Notes: generated by a model not told the origin, from the sequence alone. 64,000 bases of DNA from Thalassotalea sp. ND16A (GCF_000764205.1 NZ_JQDZ01000112.1:186001-250000); one strand, 5' to 3'. Positions 26,023 to 38,409 are shown, counted from the stretch's first letter. Translations and numbers: made by a program.

Positions 26023-27093
26023 TTATATCGAGTCAATTTTTTGTTGATAAAGCGCCAGTGCTTTAGGCCAAACGCCCTGGTTTTTATCATCAAGTGTTAA
26101 TAAATGGGTTAATAATTGCTGACCATAATCCTCACTGCTTTCTTTCGGTAACAGCGAAGGCAGGTGATCGATGGCGATCAGGCTTAATCGCTTATTGCCT
26201 GCGGCAATGTCAATACAGGGTTGTTTGAATGTCGTGCATTGTTGATAAATCGGTAACGGATTATAACTGCCATAGGGATCACAACTGACATCGACAATCA
26301 CCGCCAATATACGCTCGGCTTGGGCAAGCATTGCTTTGCTGACAAATGGTGGTAAATCTTGATTTACCAAGACGCAGTTTACCAGAATATCCATATCATT
26401 GATTTCAATAAATGGCCCGCCTTTTTGCGTTTCGGCCAGATCCCATTCTAGCACGGTTAGGTTTAATGCCTTGGCTAAGTCGACGGCGCCACTACCACTG
26501 CGACCTTTGGCGCCAATCACTAATATCCGCGGCTGGTCAATGCTGTGCTTCAGCCCGTTGCTCAGCTCGCTAAGTAAAGATTCTTTATTGGCATAAGAGC
26601 GAATGTCGCTTAATGGCGGATTTATGCCTCGCTGTTGGTTTATCCAGGCTTGCACCGATAACGCGGCACCGGCAAAACCGGCCCAGTAACCAAACGCGGC
26701 GATACGGCGATTGTTGTCATCGACTAAAAATTCAAGATCATAAAGCTCGCCACCACCCGTCTTAAAACGGTTCAGTAAGTCTTGCCAGCCGAGTTGCTCT
26801 TTATAGGCATGGGCAAAATAAATGTGCTGATGAATTAACGGCAAATCGTGTTCAGGCAATTCCTTCAGCCCTAAAATAATCGCATCTCGTGGTGCGCCGA
26901 CCCAGCTGCCCGGGGTAACCATATTGCAATTTACCGCCTGGTAGTCAGAATCATTAAATATGCTTTGCTCAGATTGCTCAACACTCACCTGAAAACCTGC
27001 GGCAATCAGTTGCTTAGCACCATCAGGAGTTAATGCCGTTCTTTGTTCATCCTGCTTGGTTTCAGCACGTAGCCAGATATGGGGTTTGCTCAT
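26023..27093 (-). CDS. Saccharopine dehydrogenase, lysine-forming type (LYS1-like; lysine-ketoglutarate reductase)
   Basis: A 356-residue protein close to yeast LYS1. Matching signatures are IWLRAETKQDEQRTALTP, GLKELPEHDLPL with Lys77, HIYFAHAYK with His95, GWQDLLNRF, LYDLEFLVDD, AAFGYWAGFAGAALS, and IDHLPSLLPKESSEDY near the C-terminus. Lys77 and His95 correspond in position to the catalytic Lys77/His96 of the yeast enzyme. In degradation it condenses lysine with 2-oxoglutarate to give saccharopine using a nicotinamide cofactor. It is the first enzyme gene after the TonB receptor (72 bases) and is followed by the LYS9-like gene after 9 bases. Eukaryotic-type LYS1 homologs are not common in bacteria, so this assignment is informative. 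Confidence 0.9.
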   Translation of the reverse strand: MSKPHIWLRAETKQDEQRTALTPDGAKQLIAAGFQVSVEQSEQSIFNDSDYQAVNCNMVTPGSWVGAPRDAIILGLKELPEHDLPLIHQHIYFAHAYKEQLGWQDLLNRFKTGGGELYDLEFLVDDNNRRIAAFGYWAGFAGAALSVQAWINQQRGINPPLSDIRSYANKESLLSELSNGLKHSIDQPRILVIGAKGRSGSGAVDLAKALNLTVLEWDLAETQKGGPFIEINDMDILVNCVLVNQDLPPFVSKAMLAQAERILAVIVDVSCDPYGSYNPLPIYQQCTTFKQPCIDIAAGNKRLSLIAIDHLPSLLPKESSEDYGQQLLTHLLTLDDKNQGVWPKALALYQQKIDSI

Positions 27094-27165
27094 AGTAAAC
27101 TTCTTAAAAACGATAGGTGAAGGGTAAAAGAAAGGGCCATTGCTATCAATGGCCCTGTATTGCGG

Positions 27166-29862
27166 TTAGAAGCTTGCTCTAACACCAACAGAATAGCGTG
27201 CACCAGTTTCGGCAATCGAAATCATGTGGTTTGATAGTGCGCCACGTTTTTTCGTCACTTCATTGGTTACGTTAATGCCTTCAACGAAAATGGTGAAGTT
27301 ATCGTTAATGTCAAAACTACCACTAACATCAACTTGTGAGTAGTCTTCGACATAGATAGGATCGCCACCAGCCCAGTTTTCCATGGTTTGCAAGAACTCA
27401 TCACGGTTGTTATACGCTACCCGGAACTGGAAGTTCTCTTGCTCATAAAACACTACCAGGTTTTGTGAATCACCTAAGCCCGGAATTTCTACGTCATCAT
27501 CGGAAGAACTGTCCACAAACGTCATATTCGCCATAAAACCAAAGCCGTTAAACGGTGCCGGTAAATAGGTTAGCGTATGCTGAAAGGCAAGTTCAAAACC
27601 ATCGATGGTGGTAGAATTTAAGTTTACTGGACTGCTGATGTTATATTCGAAGTCGCCGCTCGGTAAGTTAAACGTTTCTTGTCGTTGACCTTCATCGATA
27701 AAATTATCGACATCTTTGGTGTAATAGGCCGCCGATGCATAACTGGCTTCATCAAAGTACCACTCAAAGCTTAAATCGAAGTTAGTCGATTCGTAAGGCT
27801 TCAGGTACGGGTTACCGCCAGAGGCATTTAAGCCGTCAATTTTACCTCCGCCGTAGGAAAGTGCCGGGGAAAGTTCAGTCAACGTCGCTCGAGTGATACT
27901 CTCAGAGTAAGCGGCGCGAATAAATACATCTTCAATCACTTCAATGTTGGCGTTAATGCTAGGTAATAAGTGATCATAATCACTCTCTACCGATAGCGGC
28001 ACAATATCTTCAGACATTACCGGAGAATAATTACCGGTACCGTCAGGACCATTCATATCTTCTAATTCATTGCCAAAACCTGACGATTTGGTTGTGGTTT
28101 CCACGTAACGAACCCCGGCAACCACTTGCCATGGCATTTCGCCAAGTTCACCCTGGAAATAAGCATCGAAATACAACGCCATCAATTGTTCGTTCACTTC
28201 AAATGAATTTGCCACCACATCGTGTGCGGTATGACCATCATATTGCTCAAGATTCGCTTTCATTCTTGCCGCATCTTCTGCTGATAACTGGCCATAACCG
28301 GCTTCACTTTCCAAAAAGTCCATGAACTCGTAGGAATTAAAAATCAACCAGTTATTGGCCGGATCGCCGCCTTCGGCAGATAAGAATCCATCGGCATTAA
28401 AGTCGGTAAATAAACTTGCTGGTAAGTCGACAATGTAACCACCCCAGCCATTACGAATTTCGGTATAAGTATTGGTTGGCATCGTTTGTAAGGTACGGTC
28501 TGAATACGATGCACCAAAGTTGACTTTGCTTAATACACCACTATCGAGTACCCATTCAGCATCGAGACGCATTTCGACAATTTCATCATCAATATCGTCA
28601 CCAAAAAACTGGGCCCAGTTCGCGCCTAAGATATCTTTATCAAGGTTTTCGGCAAACATTAATTCCGGTACGCCGCCCTGGCTGTAATCGACGGTGTAAT
28701 CATTAAAGAAACCAGCAACGGTATCGGTTCTGTCATTACCATTGTTTGATTCCGCTTTTGAATACGAAACATCCGCCACTACATTCAAGTCACCGTTTAC
28801 TTGCCAGTCAGCATTAAAACCAAACGCGGTAGTTTCCGTTTTGGTGTTCGACAAACGGTTTAAATAATCGGTGGCACTATTGTTACTTGAATCTAAGCGT
28901 ACCACTGTACGGTTTTCATCGAGTTCGGCACCTACGGTGTTGCCAGTTTCAAACCAGTGAGCAAGAATGTCTTGACGAAAACTCACGTCGTATTCTGAAT
29001 ACAAGGCATCGGCGGTAAATAATAAATCATCATTCGGCTGGTATTGCAGCACCAATGTGCCACTGGTGCGTTCACGAGTTTCGGTTTTTACGATTTGGTC
29101 ATAGTTTCGTGGAAAATATACATCATCAAAATCACCTTCCAAGTCCAAGTCTGTACCACCATACCAACCGGCAGTTTGTGCTTCATCACTACGCAGGTCA
29201 CGATCGCTATAGCTTAATGAGGCCAATAGGCCAAATTTACCATCGTCAAAAGTGTTACTGATTAACCCGGAAAAGGTTGGATTGGTTTCTTCTGACATAT
29301 CGTCATAAGTGCCTTTGGCACTGGCAACCGCTTTAAAACCATTTAGGTCTAACGGTCGATGGGTGGTGATATTAACCGTGGCGCCAATGCTCCCATCCTG
29401 CAGTTTGCCGGTTTGGGTTTTGTGCACTTCGGCGCCACTTATTAATTCTGCAGCTAACGTATCGAAGCTAAATTTACGACCACCACTGACAGTTGCCATG
29501 GTGCGACCATTTACCAAAACCGCGTTAAATTCAGGACCTAAACCCCGAACACTGATAAATTGACCTTCACCACCATCACGATCGATAGAAACACCTGAGA
29601 TACGTTGCAGCGATTCAGCCACGTTTTGGTCAGGAAACTTACCAATGTCTTCGGCCGAGATCGCATCGACAATACCGTCGGAAGATTTTTTTACATCCAT
29701 TGCCCGTACTAAAGAGCCACGAATACCAGTCACCGTAATGGTTTCTACGCTTTCGTTCATGGCCTCTGCTTGTGCTTCCGCAGCCAGTACGTTATTAGTT
29801 GCACCTAAACTAAGCATAATTGCCATAGATAAGTAACTAAGTTTTGGTTTTGCTAGTTGCAT
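27166..29862 (-). CDS. TonB-dependent receptor (Caulobacter/Xanthomonas type)
   Basis: A full-length 898-residue outer-membrane receptor. The signal peptide ends near NNVLAAEA; the TonB-box-like segment SVETITVTGIRGSLVRAMD follows, then the plug (DIGKFPDQNVAESLQRISGVSIDRD, in two pieces, and GEGQFISVRGLGPEFN). The barrel ends with SVGVRASF. The plug wording is typical of the TIGR01782 subfamily that imports glycans, peptides and other oligomers. It heads a minus-strand operon with saccharopine dehydrogenases, NhaC, halogenase-like and SapC genes, and is divergent from a GH63 glucosidase. A GntR-type motif lies 122 bases upstream. A lysine- or hydroxylysine-containing peptide or glycopeptide is a reasonable ligand guess. 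Confidence 0.95.
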   Translation of the reverse strand: MQLAKPKLSYLSMAIMLSLGATNNVLAAEAQAEAMNESVETITVTGIRGSLVRAMDVKKSSDGIVDAISAEDIGKFPDQNVAESLQRISGVSIDRDGGEGQFISVRGLGPEFNAVLVNGRTMATVSGGRKFSFDTLAAELISGAEVHKTQTGKLQDGSIGATVNITTHRPLDLNGFKAVASAKGTYDDMSEETNPTFSGLISNTFDDGKFGLLASLSYSDRDLRSDEAQTAGWYGGTDLDLEGDFDDVYFPRNYDQIVKTETRERTSGTLVLQYQPNDDLLFTADALYSEYDVSFRQDILAHWFETGNTVGAELDENRTVVRLDSSNNSATDYLNRLSNTKTETTAFGFNADWQVNGDLNVVADVSYSKAESNNGNDRTDTVAGFFNDYTVDYSQGGVPELMFAENLDKDILGANWAQFFGDDIDDEIVEMRLDAEWVLDSGVLSKVNFGASYSDRTLQTMPTNTYTEIRNGWGGYIVDLPASLFTDFNADGFLSAEGGDPANNWLIFNSYEFMDFLESEAGYGQLSAEDAARMKANLEQYDGHTAHDVVANSFEVNEQLMALYFDAYFQGELGEMPWQVVAGVRYVETTTKSSGFGNELEDMNGPDGTGNYSPVMSEDIVPLSVESDYDHLLPSINANIEVIEDVFIRAAYSESITRATLTELSPALSYGGGKIDGLNASGGNPYLKPYESTNFDLSFEWYFDEASYASAAYYTKDVDNFIDEGQRQETFNLPSGDFEYNISSPVNLNSTTIDGFELAFQHTLTYLPAPFNGFGFMANMTFVDSSSDDDVEIPGLGDSQNLVVFYEQENFQFRVAYNNRDEFLQTMENWAGGDPIYVEDYSQVDVSGSFDINDNFTIFVEGINVTNEVTKKRGALSNHMISIAETGARYSVGVRASF

Positions 29863-29983
29863 TTAAAATCCCTCCCCAGGGTTTTTGTGTTTTAAGTCTC
29901 ATCTTTATAATTTGTAACCAAACTAACGACTTTTTCAGTTTGTTAATCTAGATACTACAAGTGAAAAACTTCTTTTGCAATAT

Positions 29984-29994
29984 TTATCATACAA
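29984..29994 (-). promoter_or_regulatory. Putative GntR/FCD operator (TTGTATGATAA)
   Basis: On the minus strand this reads TTGTATGATAA. The same 11-mer pattern (TWGTATKATAA) occurs in front of the gntR gene (TAGTATGATAA, 40229-40239) and of the GH2 gene (TTGTATTATAA, 40368-40378). FadR-type GntR regulators often bind T-x-GT-xxx-AC-x-A-like sites. This supports control of the receptor operon and GH63 by the same regulator; it is an inference. Confidence 0.6.
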
Positions 29995-30018
29995 ATAGTA
30001 TAGTATTAACTATGCTAT
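29995..30018. promoter_or_regulatory. Inverted repeat in the receptor/GH63 divergent region
   Basis: ATAGTATAG at 29995-30003 pairs with CTATGCTAT at 30010-30018 (8 of 9), spacer six bases. It is contiguous with the GntR-type motif and may be part of a composite operator or a second regulator site. Confidence 0.45.
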
Positions 30019-30162
30019 CAATTAGGTTGGTAGCCATTAATGTCTTGTTTGTTTTATGTTAAGCTATAAATAATAAGGACTTAAGAGAAGGTGTTGGTTT
30101 TTTGAAACTGCATTTTTTTATTTTAAATATTTTTTAAAATCGCCAAATCGAATGGAATTTAG

Positions 30163-32745
<2,583 letters not shown>

Positions 32746-32763
32746 TCGCGGATCGATTACCGT

Positions 32764-32811
32764 TAAGCGGATAAGTAGGCTGAACTCGCGTGCAGGATAC
32801 TTATTCGCTTA
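32764..32811. terminator. Hairpin between convergent GH63 and lysR genes
   Basis: TAAGCGGATAAGTA at 32764-32777 pairs with TACTTATTCGCTTA at 32798-32811 in 13 of 14 positions. It sits between two convergent stops, so a bidirectional terminator role is likely, although U-tracts are weak. Confidence 0.55.
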
Positions 32812-33639
32812 TTGACTGTGTTTCACCACTAATTGCTTTAATTTGGTGATTGCTTTCGTCGGGTGTTGATAGGCTAGTACGATTTCACGTTTTAACATTA
32901 AGCCCTGGATCGGGCGAAAAACAATGTCGGAATTGCTCAGTATTTCCGGGTGTGCTGGCACTAGTGCACAGCCCAAGCCGGCGCTTACCAGCCCTAGCGC
33001 ATAGTCTATGGTTTTTATCTTCGCCCGTAAATCTACGCTGATACCTTCCAGAGTTAAGGCTTCCTGAAGGGAGTGCCAGGCATTACAAGGCGTGCGTTGA
33101 ATGAATGCCAACTGATCAAAATCATTCAGGGTGATACTTTCTTGCAACGACAATACATGGTTATAAGGCAGTGCCAATAAATAGTCTTCTTGCCAAAACG
33201 AGACATAATGCTCATTTTCACTTAGTTCCTCTTTAATAATGATGCGCGCATCATTACTTTCAGTGTGGCCGACTAAAGTTAATTCCATCGAATTATTTGA
33301 GGCGGTAAAGTCTTTTAACAGCGCACTCATACGTTCCACCCCCAGGCCACGGGTAACGCCAAGGTAGAATGGTTTTTTGCTGTCGCTGTCTTTAAATAGT
33401 GTCTTAATCGCATCGGCCTGGCCGAGCAACTTTTTGGCTAGCGGGTAGAGCTTTTTACCGGCATCGGTCGGGCTTACACCACGCGCATGTCGTACAAACA
33501 ATAAACAATCAAGGGTTTGTTCCAGTTGCGCCACGGCTGCTGATATCGACGGTTGGGCAACAAAGCAATATTTGGCGGCCGCGCTGAAACTGTGCTGCTC
33601 AAACACCGCCACATAATATTGCAAACTTCGTAAATCCAT
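32809..33639 (-). CDS. LysR family regulator, probably of gcdH
   Basis: A 276-residue LysR-type regulator. The N-terminal winged helix-turn-helix is MDLRSLQYYVAVFEQHSFSAAAKYCFVAQPSIS (read in overlapping short parts), ending QLEQTLDCLLFVRHARGV; the remaining 200 residues form the effector-binding domain. It is somewhat shorter than the common 290-310. It is divergent from glutaryl-CoA dehydrogenase with a 155-base spacer that holds a clear dyad. The same arrangement is known for GcdR regulators of glutarate/lysine catabolism, so activation by glutarate or glutaryl-CoA is a fair guess. Confidence 0.9.
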   Translation of the reverse strand: MDLRSLQYYVAVFEQHSFSAAAKYCFVAQPSISAAVAQLEQTLDCLLFVRHARGVSPTDAGKKLYPLAKKLLGQADAIKTLFKDSDSKKPFYLGVTRGLGVERMSALLKDFTASNNSMELTLVGHTESNDARIIIKEELSENEHYVSFWQEDYLLALPYNHVLSLQESITLNDFDQLAFIQRTPCNAWHSLQEALTLEGISVDLRAKIKTIDYALGLVSAGLGCALVPAHPEILSNSDIVFRPIQGLMLKREIVLAYQHPTKAITKLKQLVVKHSQ

Positions 33640-33679
33640 ACATCGCCTTTAATTTGACTATAGCCTTCAAACATCATTT

Positions 33680-33704
33680 TAGCTATAGGTATTGCCTATG
33701 GCTA
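33680..33704. promoter_or_regulatory. Putative LysR-type operator upstream of gcdH
   Basis: TAGCTATAGG at 33680-33689 and CCTATGGCTA at 33695-33704 form an inverted repeat (9 of 10) with a five-base spacer. It lies 41 bases upstream of the lysR start and 90 bases before gcdH, the normal place for a LysR binding site serving both promoters. Confidence 0.65.
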
Positions 33705-33794
33705 CTAAAGAAAAACTATATTTTAACTTTGCCTTGATTTTATCTAGTATTGGTCAACAAGCAATCAATCTTTTACATTTTATAAGGCGTTACC

Positions 33795-34982
33795 ATGTCT
33801 AGTTCAGCAAATCGTCCAACTTTCAATTGGCAAGATCCATTATTACTTGATTCTCTGTTAAGCGAAGAGGAGCGGTTAATTCGTGATGCTGCGCATCAGT
33901 ATTGTCAGGACAAACTGATGCCGAGAATATTGGAAGCGAACCGCCATGAAGTCTTTGATGTCGAGATCATGAAAGAACTGGGCGAACTGGGCTTACTCGG
34001 TGCCACCATTCCGGAAAAATACGGCTGTGCCGGCGCCAACTATGTCACTTATGGTTTAGTGGCCAGAGAAGTTGAGCGTGTCGACAGTGGCTACCGTAGT
34101 GCGATGAGTGTGCAATCGTCATTGGTGATGCACCCGATTTATGCTTACGGCAGTGAAGAACAAAAAATGAAGTATTTGCCAAAACTGGCGACGGCAGAGT
34201 TAATTGGTTGTTTTGGTTTAACCGAGCCAAACTCTGGTTCCGATCCGGCTAGCATGCTAACCCGTGCCGAAGCGGTTGACGGTGGTTACCGGTTAACCGG
34301 TACGAAAATGTGGATCACCAACTCACCAATTGCCGATATCTTTATCGTCTGGGCAAAACTTGACGGCGTTATTCGTGGTTTCATTTTGGAAAAAGGCATG
34401 ACTGGTTTAACTGCGCCTAAAATTGAAGGCAAGTTTTCCTTAAGAGCATCAATCACCGGCGAAATCGTCATGGATGAGGTGTTTGTCCCCAGTGAAAACA
34501 TGTTACCGAATGCCAAAGGTTTATCTGGCCCATTTGGCTGTTTGAATAAAGCCCGATACGGCATTTCCTGGGGCGCGTTAGGTGCGGCAGAGTTCTGTTG
34601 GCATGGCGCCCGTCAGTATACTTTGGATCGCAGCCAATTTGGTAAACCACTTGCCAGTACCCAGCTTATCCAGAAAAAACTGGCCGATATGCAAACTGAA
34701 ATCACTACCGGTTTATTCGCCTGTTTACAGGTGGGTCGATTAATGGATGCCGGTACCTTATCACCAGAAGCGATTTCACTGGTGAAACGCAACTCATGTG
34801 GTAAGGCCCTCGACATTGCCCGTATGGCTCGTGACATGCACGGTGGTAACGGCATCAGCGACGAGTTCCACATTATTCGCCACGTGATGAACCTGGAAGC
34901 GGTGAATACTTACGAAGGTACTCACGATGTACACGCGTTAATTTTAGGACGTGCGCAAACTGGTATTCAGGCATTTTTCTAA
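33795..34982 (+). CDS. gcdH: Glutaryl-CoA dehydrogenase
   Basis: A 395-residue acyl-CoA dehydrogenase that oxidises and decarboxylates glutaryl-CoA to crotonyl-CoA. The N-terminus [54 protein letters not shown] and the catalytic-base region [10 protein letters not shown] (Glu374) are characteristic of GcdH rather than of other family members. It is a marker for lysine, hydroxylysine or tryptophan degradation through 2-oxoadipate or glutarate. It is divergent from a LysR regulator and precedes a fused E1 2-oxoacid dehydrogenase gene by 97 bases containing two hairpins. Confidence 0.96.
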   Translation: MSSSANRPTFNWQDPLLLDSLLSEEERLIRDAAHQYCQDKLMPRILEANRHEVFDVEIMKELGELGLLGATIPEKYGCAGANYVTYGLVAREVERVDSGYRSAMSVQSSLVMHPIYAYGSEEQKMKYLPKLATAELIGCFGLTEPNSGSDPASMLTRAEAVDGGYRLTGTKMWITNSPIADIFIVWAKLDGVIRGFILEKGMTGLTAPKIEGKFSLRASITGEIVMDEVFVPSENMLPNAKGLSGPFGCLNKARYGISWGALGAAEFCWHGARQYTLDRSQFGKPLASTQLIQKKLADMQTEITTGLFACLQVGRLMDAGTLSPEAISLVKRNSCGKALDIARMARDMHGGNGISDEFHIIRHVMNLEAVNTYEGTHDVHALILGRAQTGIQAFF

Positions 34983-35006
34983 AACGCGCTTTTACTAAAG
35001 AACCTG

Positions 35007-35060
35007 AGCTGACCATGCGTGAACGGTCAGCTTGAATTGGCCATCTTAAGATGGCCATCT
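35007..35060 (+). terminator. Two hairpins between gcdH and the E1 gene
   Basis: AGCTGACC / GGTCAGCT (35007-35014 and 35025-35032) is followed by the perfect palindrome GGCCATCTTAAGATGGCC (35039-35056) and then ATCTTTT. The second could be a weak terminator that reduces read-through from gcdH into the E1 gene. Confidence 0.5.
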
Positions 35061-35079
35061 TTTAGCACCCGGAATATAT

Positions 35080-37329
35080 ATGGTCGATCGTAATCAATTA
35101 GTAAAAGAAAATTTTGTCAGCTTAGTCAGTGCTGAAAACTTGCCGCAATCAGCATGCAAGCTAACCCCGAGCGACGCCGGCTTAACGGCTAGTGATCTGG
35201 TCGATATCTTTGAAAGCCAGGTGATGAGCCGGCATTTGGATTTGCAATCACGAATTATGCAAAAACAAGGGCAAAGTTTTTATACCATCGGCAGTGCCGG
35301 CCATGAAGGCAATGCGGCTTACGCCAAAGCTTTTAGAGCAACAGATATGGCCTTTTTGCATTATCGCAGTGGTGCCTTTGTTATTCAGCGTGCCAAACAA
35401 GTGGCCGGGCAAACGCCGTTGTATGACATGCTGTTGTCTTTTGCCGCCTCGATTGATGATCCTATCTCTGGTGGTCGCCATAAAGTGCTGGGCAGTAAAG
35501 CGTTGGCTATCCCGCCACAAACCAGCACCATAGCGTCGCATTTACCAAAAGCCATGGGTACCGCATTTAGTATCCCGTTGGCGAAACGGTTGAGTATGGC
35601 AGGCGAACTACCCAGTGACAGCGTAGTTATTTGTAACTTTGGTGATGCCTCGTCGAATCATTCAACCGCGCAAGGAGCATTTAATTGCGCCGCCTGGGCA
35701 GCCTATCAGTCGGTGCCGATGCCAATTGTGTTTGTTTGTGAAGACAACGGTATTGGTATTTCGACCTCGACCCCAACCGGTTGGATTGCCGCTAACTTTA
35801 AACACCGCGCCGGCCTTAAATACATCTATTGCGATGGCTTAAATATTATTGATACCTACCATAAAGCCAAGCAAGCAGAAAAATACGCCAGGCAACACGG
35901 CAAGCCGGTATTTTTGCATGTCAGAACGGTACGTTTACTCGGTCATGCCGGCTCTGATGCCGAATTTGTCTATCGGGATATGGCCGATATTGAAGCCACA
36001 GAGCTGCAAGATCCGTTGTTACACAGCGCGCGTATTTTGCTGGAAAACGGAGCATTGACCAGCAAACAAATCATCCAAATTTATCAACAAGTAGAGCAAC
36101 GTATTGCCAGGATTGCCGAACAAGTAGCGAGCAAGCCAAAATTGCAAACTGCCGGGCAGGTGCAGGCGAGTATCGTCCCGCCAGTCAAAAATAATGTACT
36201 AACCGAACTGGTTAGTGCCGAGCAACGGCAGCAATTGTTTGCCCACGAGAAACACAATCTCAATAAAAAACAGCATTTAGCCAAATTGCTGAATTGGACC
36301 TTAATGGACCTGATGGCGCAACATGACAACATTGTGATGTGTGGCGAAGATATTGGTAAAAAAGGTGGCGTTTATAATGTCACCAGCAAACTGTTCGACA
36401 GGTTTGGCCATAACCGGGTGATCAATACCTTACTCGATGAACAATCGATTTTAGGCGGCGCCATTGGTTTTGCCCATAACGGCTTTTTACCGATTGCAGA
36501 AATTCAGTTTCTTGCTTATGTGCACAATGCCGAAGATCAAATCCGGGGTGAAGCGGCGACTTTGCCGTTTTTCTCCAATGGTCAGTTCAGCAACCCTATG
36601 GTGATCCGGATCGCCGGTCTCGCTTATCAGAAAGGCTTTGGTGGCCATTTTCATAATGACAATTCGTTTGCCGTGTTTCGTGATATTCCGGGATTGATCG
36701 TGGCCTGCCCGTCAAATGGCGCCGATGCCGTTGAAATGATGCGCAGTTGTGTGCAATTAGCGCGTGAGCAGCAGCGTATCGTGGTATTTCTTGAACCTAT
36801 CGCCTTGTATATGACCAAAGATTTACATCAAGCCGGCGATGGTTTGTGGACGGCCAATTACTTACCGCCGGCTGATGCAAAGACTGAGATCAATCAGCAA
36901 GTGAGTGTCTATGGCGAAGGCCGAGATATTTGTATTTTGTCTTATGGCAATGGTTATTTTCTGGCGCGACAGGCGGAAAAAATCCTGGCCGAAAAAGGTA
37001 TCCGTTGCCGAGTGGTAGATTTACGCTGGCTCGCACCGCTAGATGAAAAAGGCATTCTCGAGCAAGTAAGCCAATGCCAACAGGTCATCATTGTTGATGA
37101 GTGCCGTAAAACCGGCTCTATCAGTGAAGCGCTGGTGACGTTAATTCATGAGCAACAAGCAGAACAAAGTAGCACAGCGACGCTGACTCGAATTACTGGT
37201 GAAGATTGCTTTATTCCATTAGGCAGTGCCGCCTATCACGTGTTGCCATCAACGACAGATATTGTTGAAACTGCGTGTGCGATTATGAACAATAAAAAAG
37301 GATTAGAGTGTATTCATGAGTACAACTAA
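35080..37329 (+). CDS. Fused alpha-beta E1 component of a 2-oxoacid dehydrogenase (TPP-dependent)
   Basis: A 749-residue protein joining the two E1 chains of the branched-chain/pyruvate type. The alpha part (about 35-330) has FYTIGSAGHEGNAAYAKAF, the TPP/Mg motif GDASSNHSTAQGAFN (188 onward) and EDNGIG (221-226). The beta part (about 400-749) has NIVMCGEDIGKKGGVYNVT, the DEQSILGGAIGFAHNG segment and a transketolase C-terminal domain (VVDLRWLAPLDE). It would decarboxylate a 2-oxoacid and pass the acyl group to an E2 lipoyl protein, which is not in this window. Beside gcdH, 2-oxoadipate is a natural candidate; branched-chain 2-oxoacids are the alternative. It overlaps the next gene by 14 bases. 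Confidence 0.9.
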   Translation: MVDRNQLVKENFVSLVSAENLPQSACKLTPSDAGLTASDLVDIFESQVMSRHLDLQSRIMQKQGQSFYTIGSAGHEGNAAYAKAFRATDMAFLHYRSGAFVIQRAKQVAGQTPLYDMLLSFAASIDDPISGGRHKVLGSKALAIPPQTSTIASHLPKAMGTAFSIPLAKRLSMAGELPSDSVVICNFGDASSNHSTAQGAFNCAAWAAYQSVPMPIVFVCEDNGIGISTSTPTGWIAANFKHRAGLKYIYCDGLNIIDTYHKAKQAEKYARQHGKPVFLHVRTVRLLGHAGSDAEFVYRDMADIEATELQDPLLHSARILLENGALTSKQIIQIYQQVEQRIARIAEQVASKPKLQTAGQVQASIVPPVKNNVLTELVSAEQRQQLFAHEKHNLNKKQHLAKLLNWTLMDLMAQHDNIVMCGEDIGKKGGVYNVTSKLFDRFGHNRVINTLLDEQSILGGAIGFAHNGFLPIAEIQFLAYVHNAEDQIRGEAATLPFFSNGQFSNPMVIRIAGLAYQKGFGGHFHNDNSFAVFRDIPGLIVACPSNGADAVEMMRSCVQLAREQQRIVVFLEPIALYMTKDLHQAGDGLWTANYLPPADAKTEINQQVSVYGEGRDICILSYGNGYFLARQAEKILAEKGIRCRVVDLRWLAPLDEKGILEQVSQCQQVIIVDECRKTGSISEALVTLIHEQQAEQSSTATLTRITGEDCFIPLGSAAYHVLPSTTDIVETACAIMNNKKGLECIHEYN

Positions 37330-38368
37330 GTCGAAGAAAACCGCCGTGGTCATTTGTCCGGGGCGTGGCACCTATAATAAAGAAGAGCTGGGTTACCTTA
37401 AACGTTTGCATAGCGATAAGGTAGAGCTGGTTGAAGTGATTGATAATTATCGCCAGCAGCAAGGGCAAGTGAGCGTTAGCGAACTCGATACCATGGCGAA
37501 ATACAGTATGCGTAAGCACACCGCCGGTGAAAACGCCTCGGCGCTAATATACGCTTGTGCGCTGGCCGATTTTCAAGCGATTAATCAGGATGAATATGAC
37601 GTTGTGGCAGTAACCGGTAATTCCATGGGCTGGTATATTGCTTTGGCTGTTGCCGGCGCGTTGCAACCTGCTGCCGCCATTGAGTTAATCAATACTATGG
37701 GCTCAATGATGACCGATGGCGTCGTTGGCGGTCAGATGATCTACCCTATTGCCGATGAAAACTGGTGTGAAGACAGCGCTAAAGTAAAACAAATAATGCA
37801 ATGGTTAGCTGAGGTGAACCAGAAAGATGACTGTGAGGTTCATATTTCGATCCACTTAGGGGGTTATCTGGTGTTTGGTGGCAACCAGGTTGGCTTAAGC
37901 GCGTTAGAAGCCAAGTTGCCGGTGGTACAAGACCGATATCCGATGAACTTATTTAATCACGCCGCTTTTCATACGCCATTGTTAACAGACACTTCGGCGA
38001 AAGCCAAGACGTTATTGTCATCTGAGCTGTTTTGTACACCACAGTTACCCCTGATCGACGGCTTAGGCAATATCTGGCAACCGTACAGTAGCGATCTCAA
38101 TGCTTTGTACGATTACACCTTAGATACACAAGTTGTCGAGCCCTACAATTTCAGCAAGGCGATAGAAGTGGCAGTAAAAGAGTTTGCCCCGGATAAATTG
38201 ATTATCTTAGGACCGGGGGCAACGTTAGGGGGCGCCGTCGCCCAAAGCTTGATTAAACAGCAATGGTTAGGGTTAAACTGTAAAGCTGATTTTATCAGTC
38301 GACAGAAGTCTGATCCGTTTATTCTTGCCATGGGGCTTGAAGATCAACGCAAACATGTTTTACCCTAA
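37316..38368 (+). CDS. Acyltransferase of the FabD (ACP S-malonyltransferase) type
   Basis: A 350-residue alpha/beta-hydrolase-like acyltransferase. It begins TAVVICPGRGTYNKEELGYL, like the FabD PGQGSQ region, and carries the nucleophile motif GNSMGWY with Ser103, plus AAFHTPLL holding the expected catalytic His. It differs strongly from housekeeping FabD in length and detail. Its start lies 14 bases inside the end of the E1 gene, so translation is coupled. The role is unclear; it may handle an acyl-CoA or acyl-lipoyl product of the upstream dehydrogenase. It is followed by an ArgR paralog. Family assignment is good, function unknown. Confidence 0.8.
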   Translation: MSTTKSKKTAVVICPGRGTYNKEELGYLKRLHSDKVELVEVIDNYRQQQGQVSVSELDTMAKYSMRKHTAGENASALIYACALADFQAINQDEYDVVAVTGNSMGWYIALAVAGALQPAAAIELINTMGSMMTDGVVGGQMIYPIADENWCEDSAKVKQIMQWLAEVNQKDDCEVHISIHLGGYLVFGGNQVGLSALEAKLPVVQDRYPMNLFNHAAFHTPLLTDTSAKAKTLLSSELFCTPQLPLIDGLGNIWQPYSSDLNALYDYTLDTQVVEPYNFSKAIEVAVKEFAPDKLIILGPGATLGGAVAQSLIKQQWLGLNCKADFISRQKSDPFILAMGLEDQRKHVLP

Positions 38369-38409
38369 TGGTAAAAGTGCACTGGTACTCCCATAGGAAT
38401 GAAAGAACG

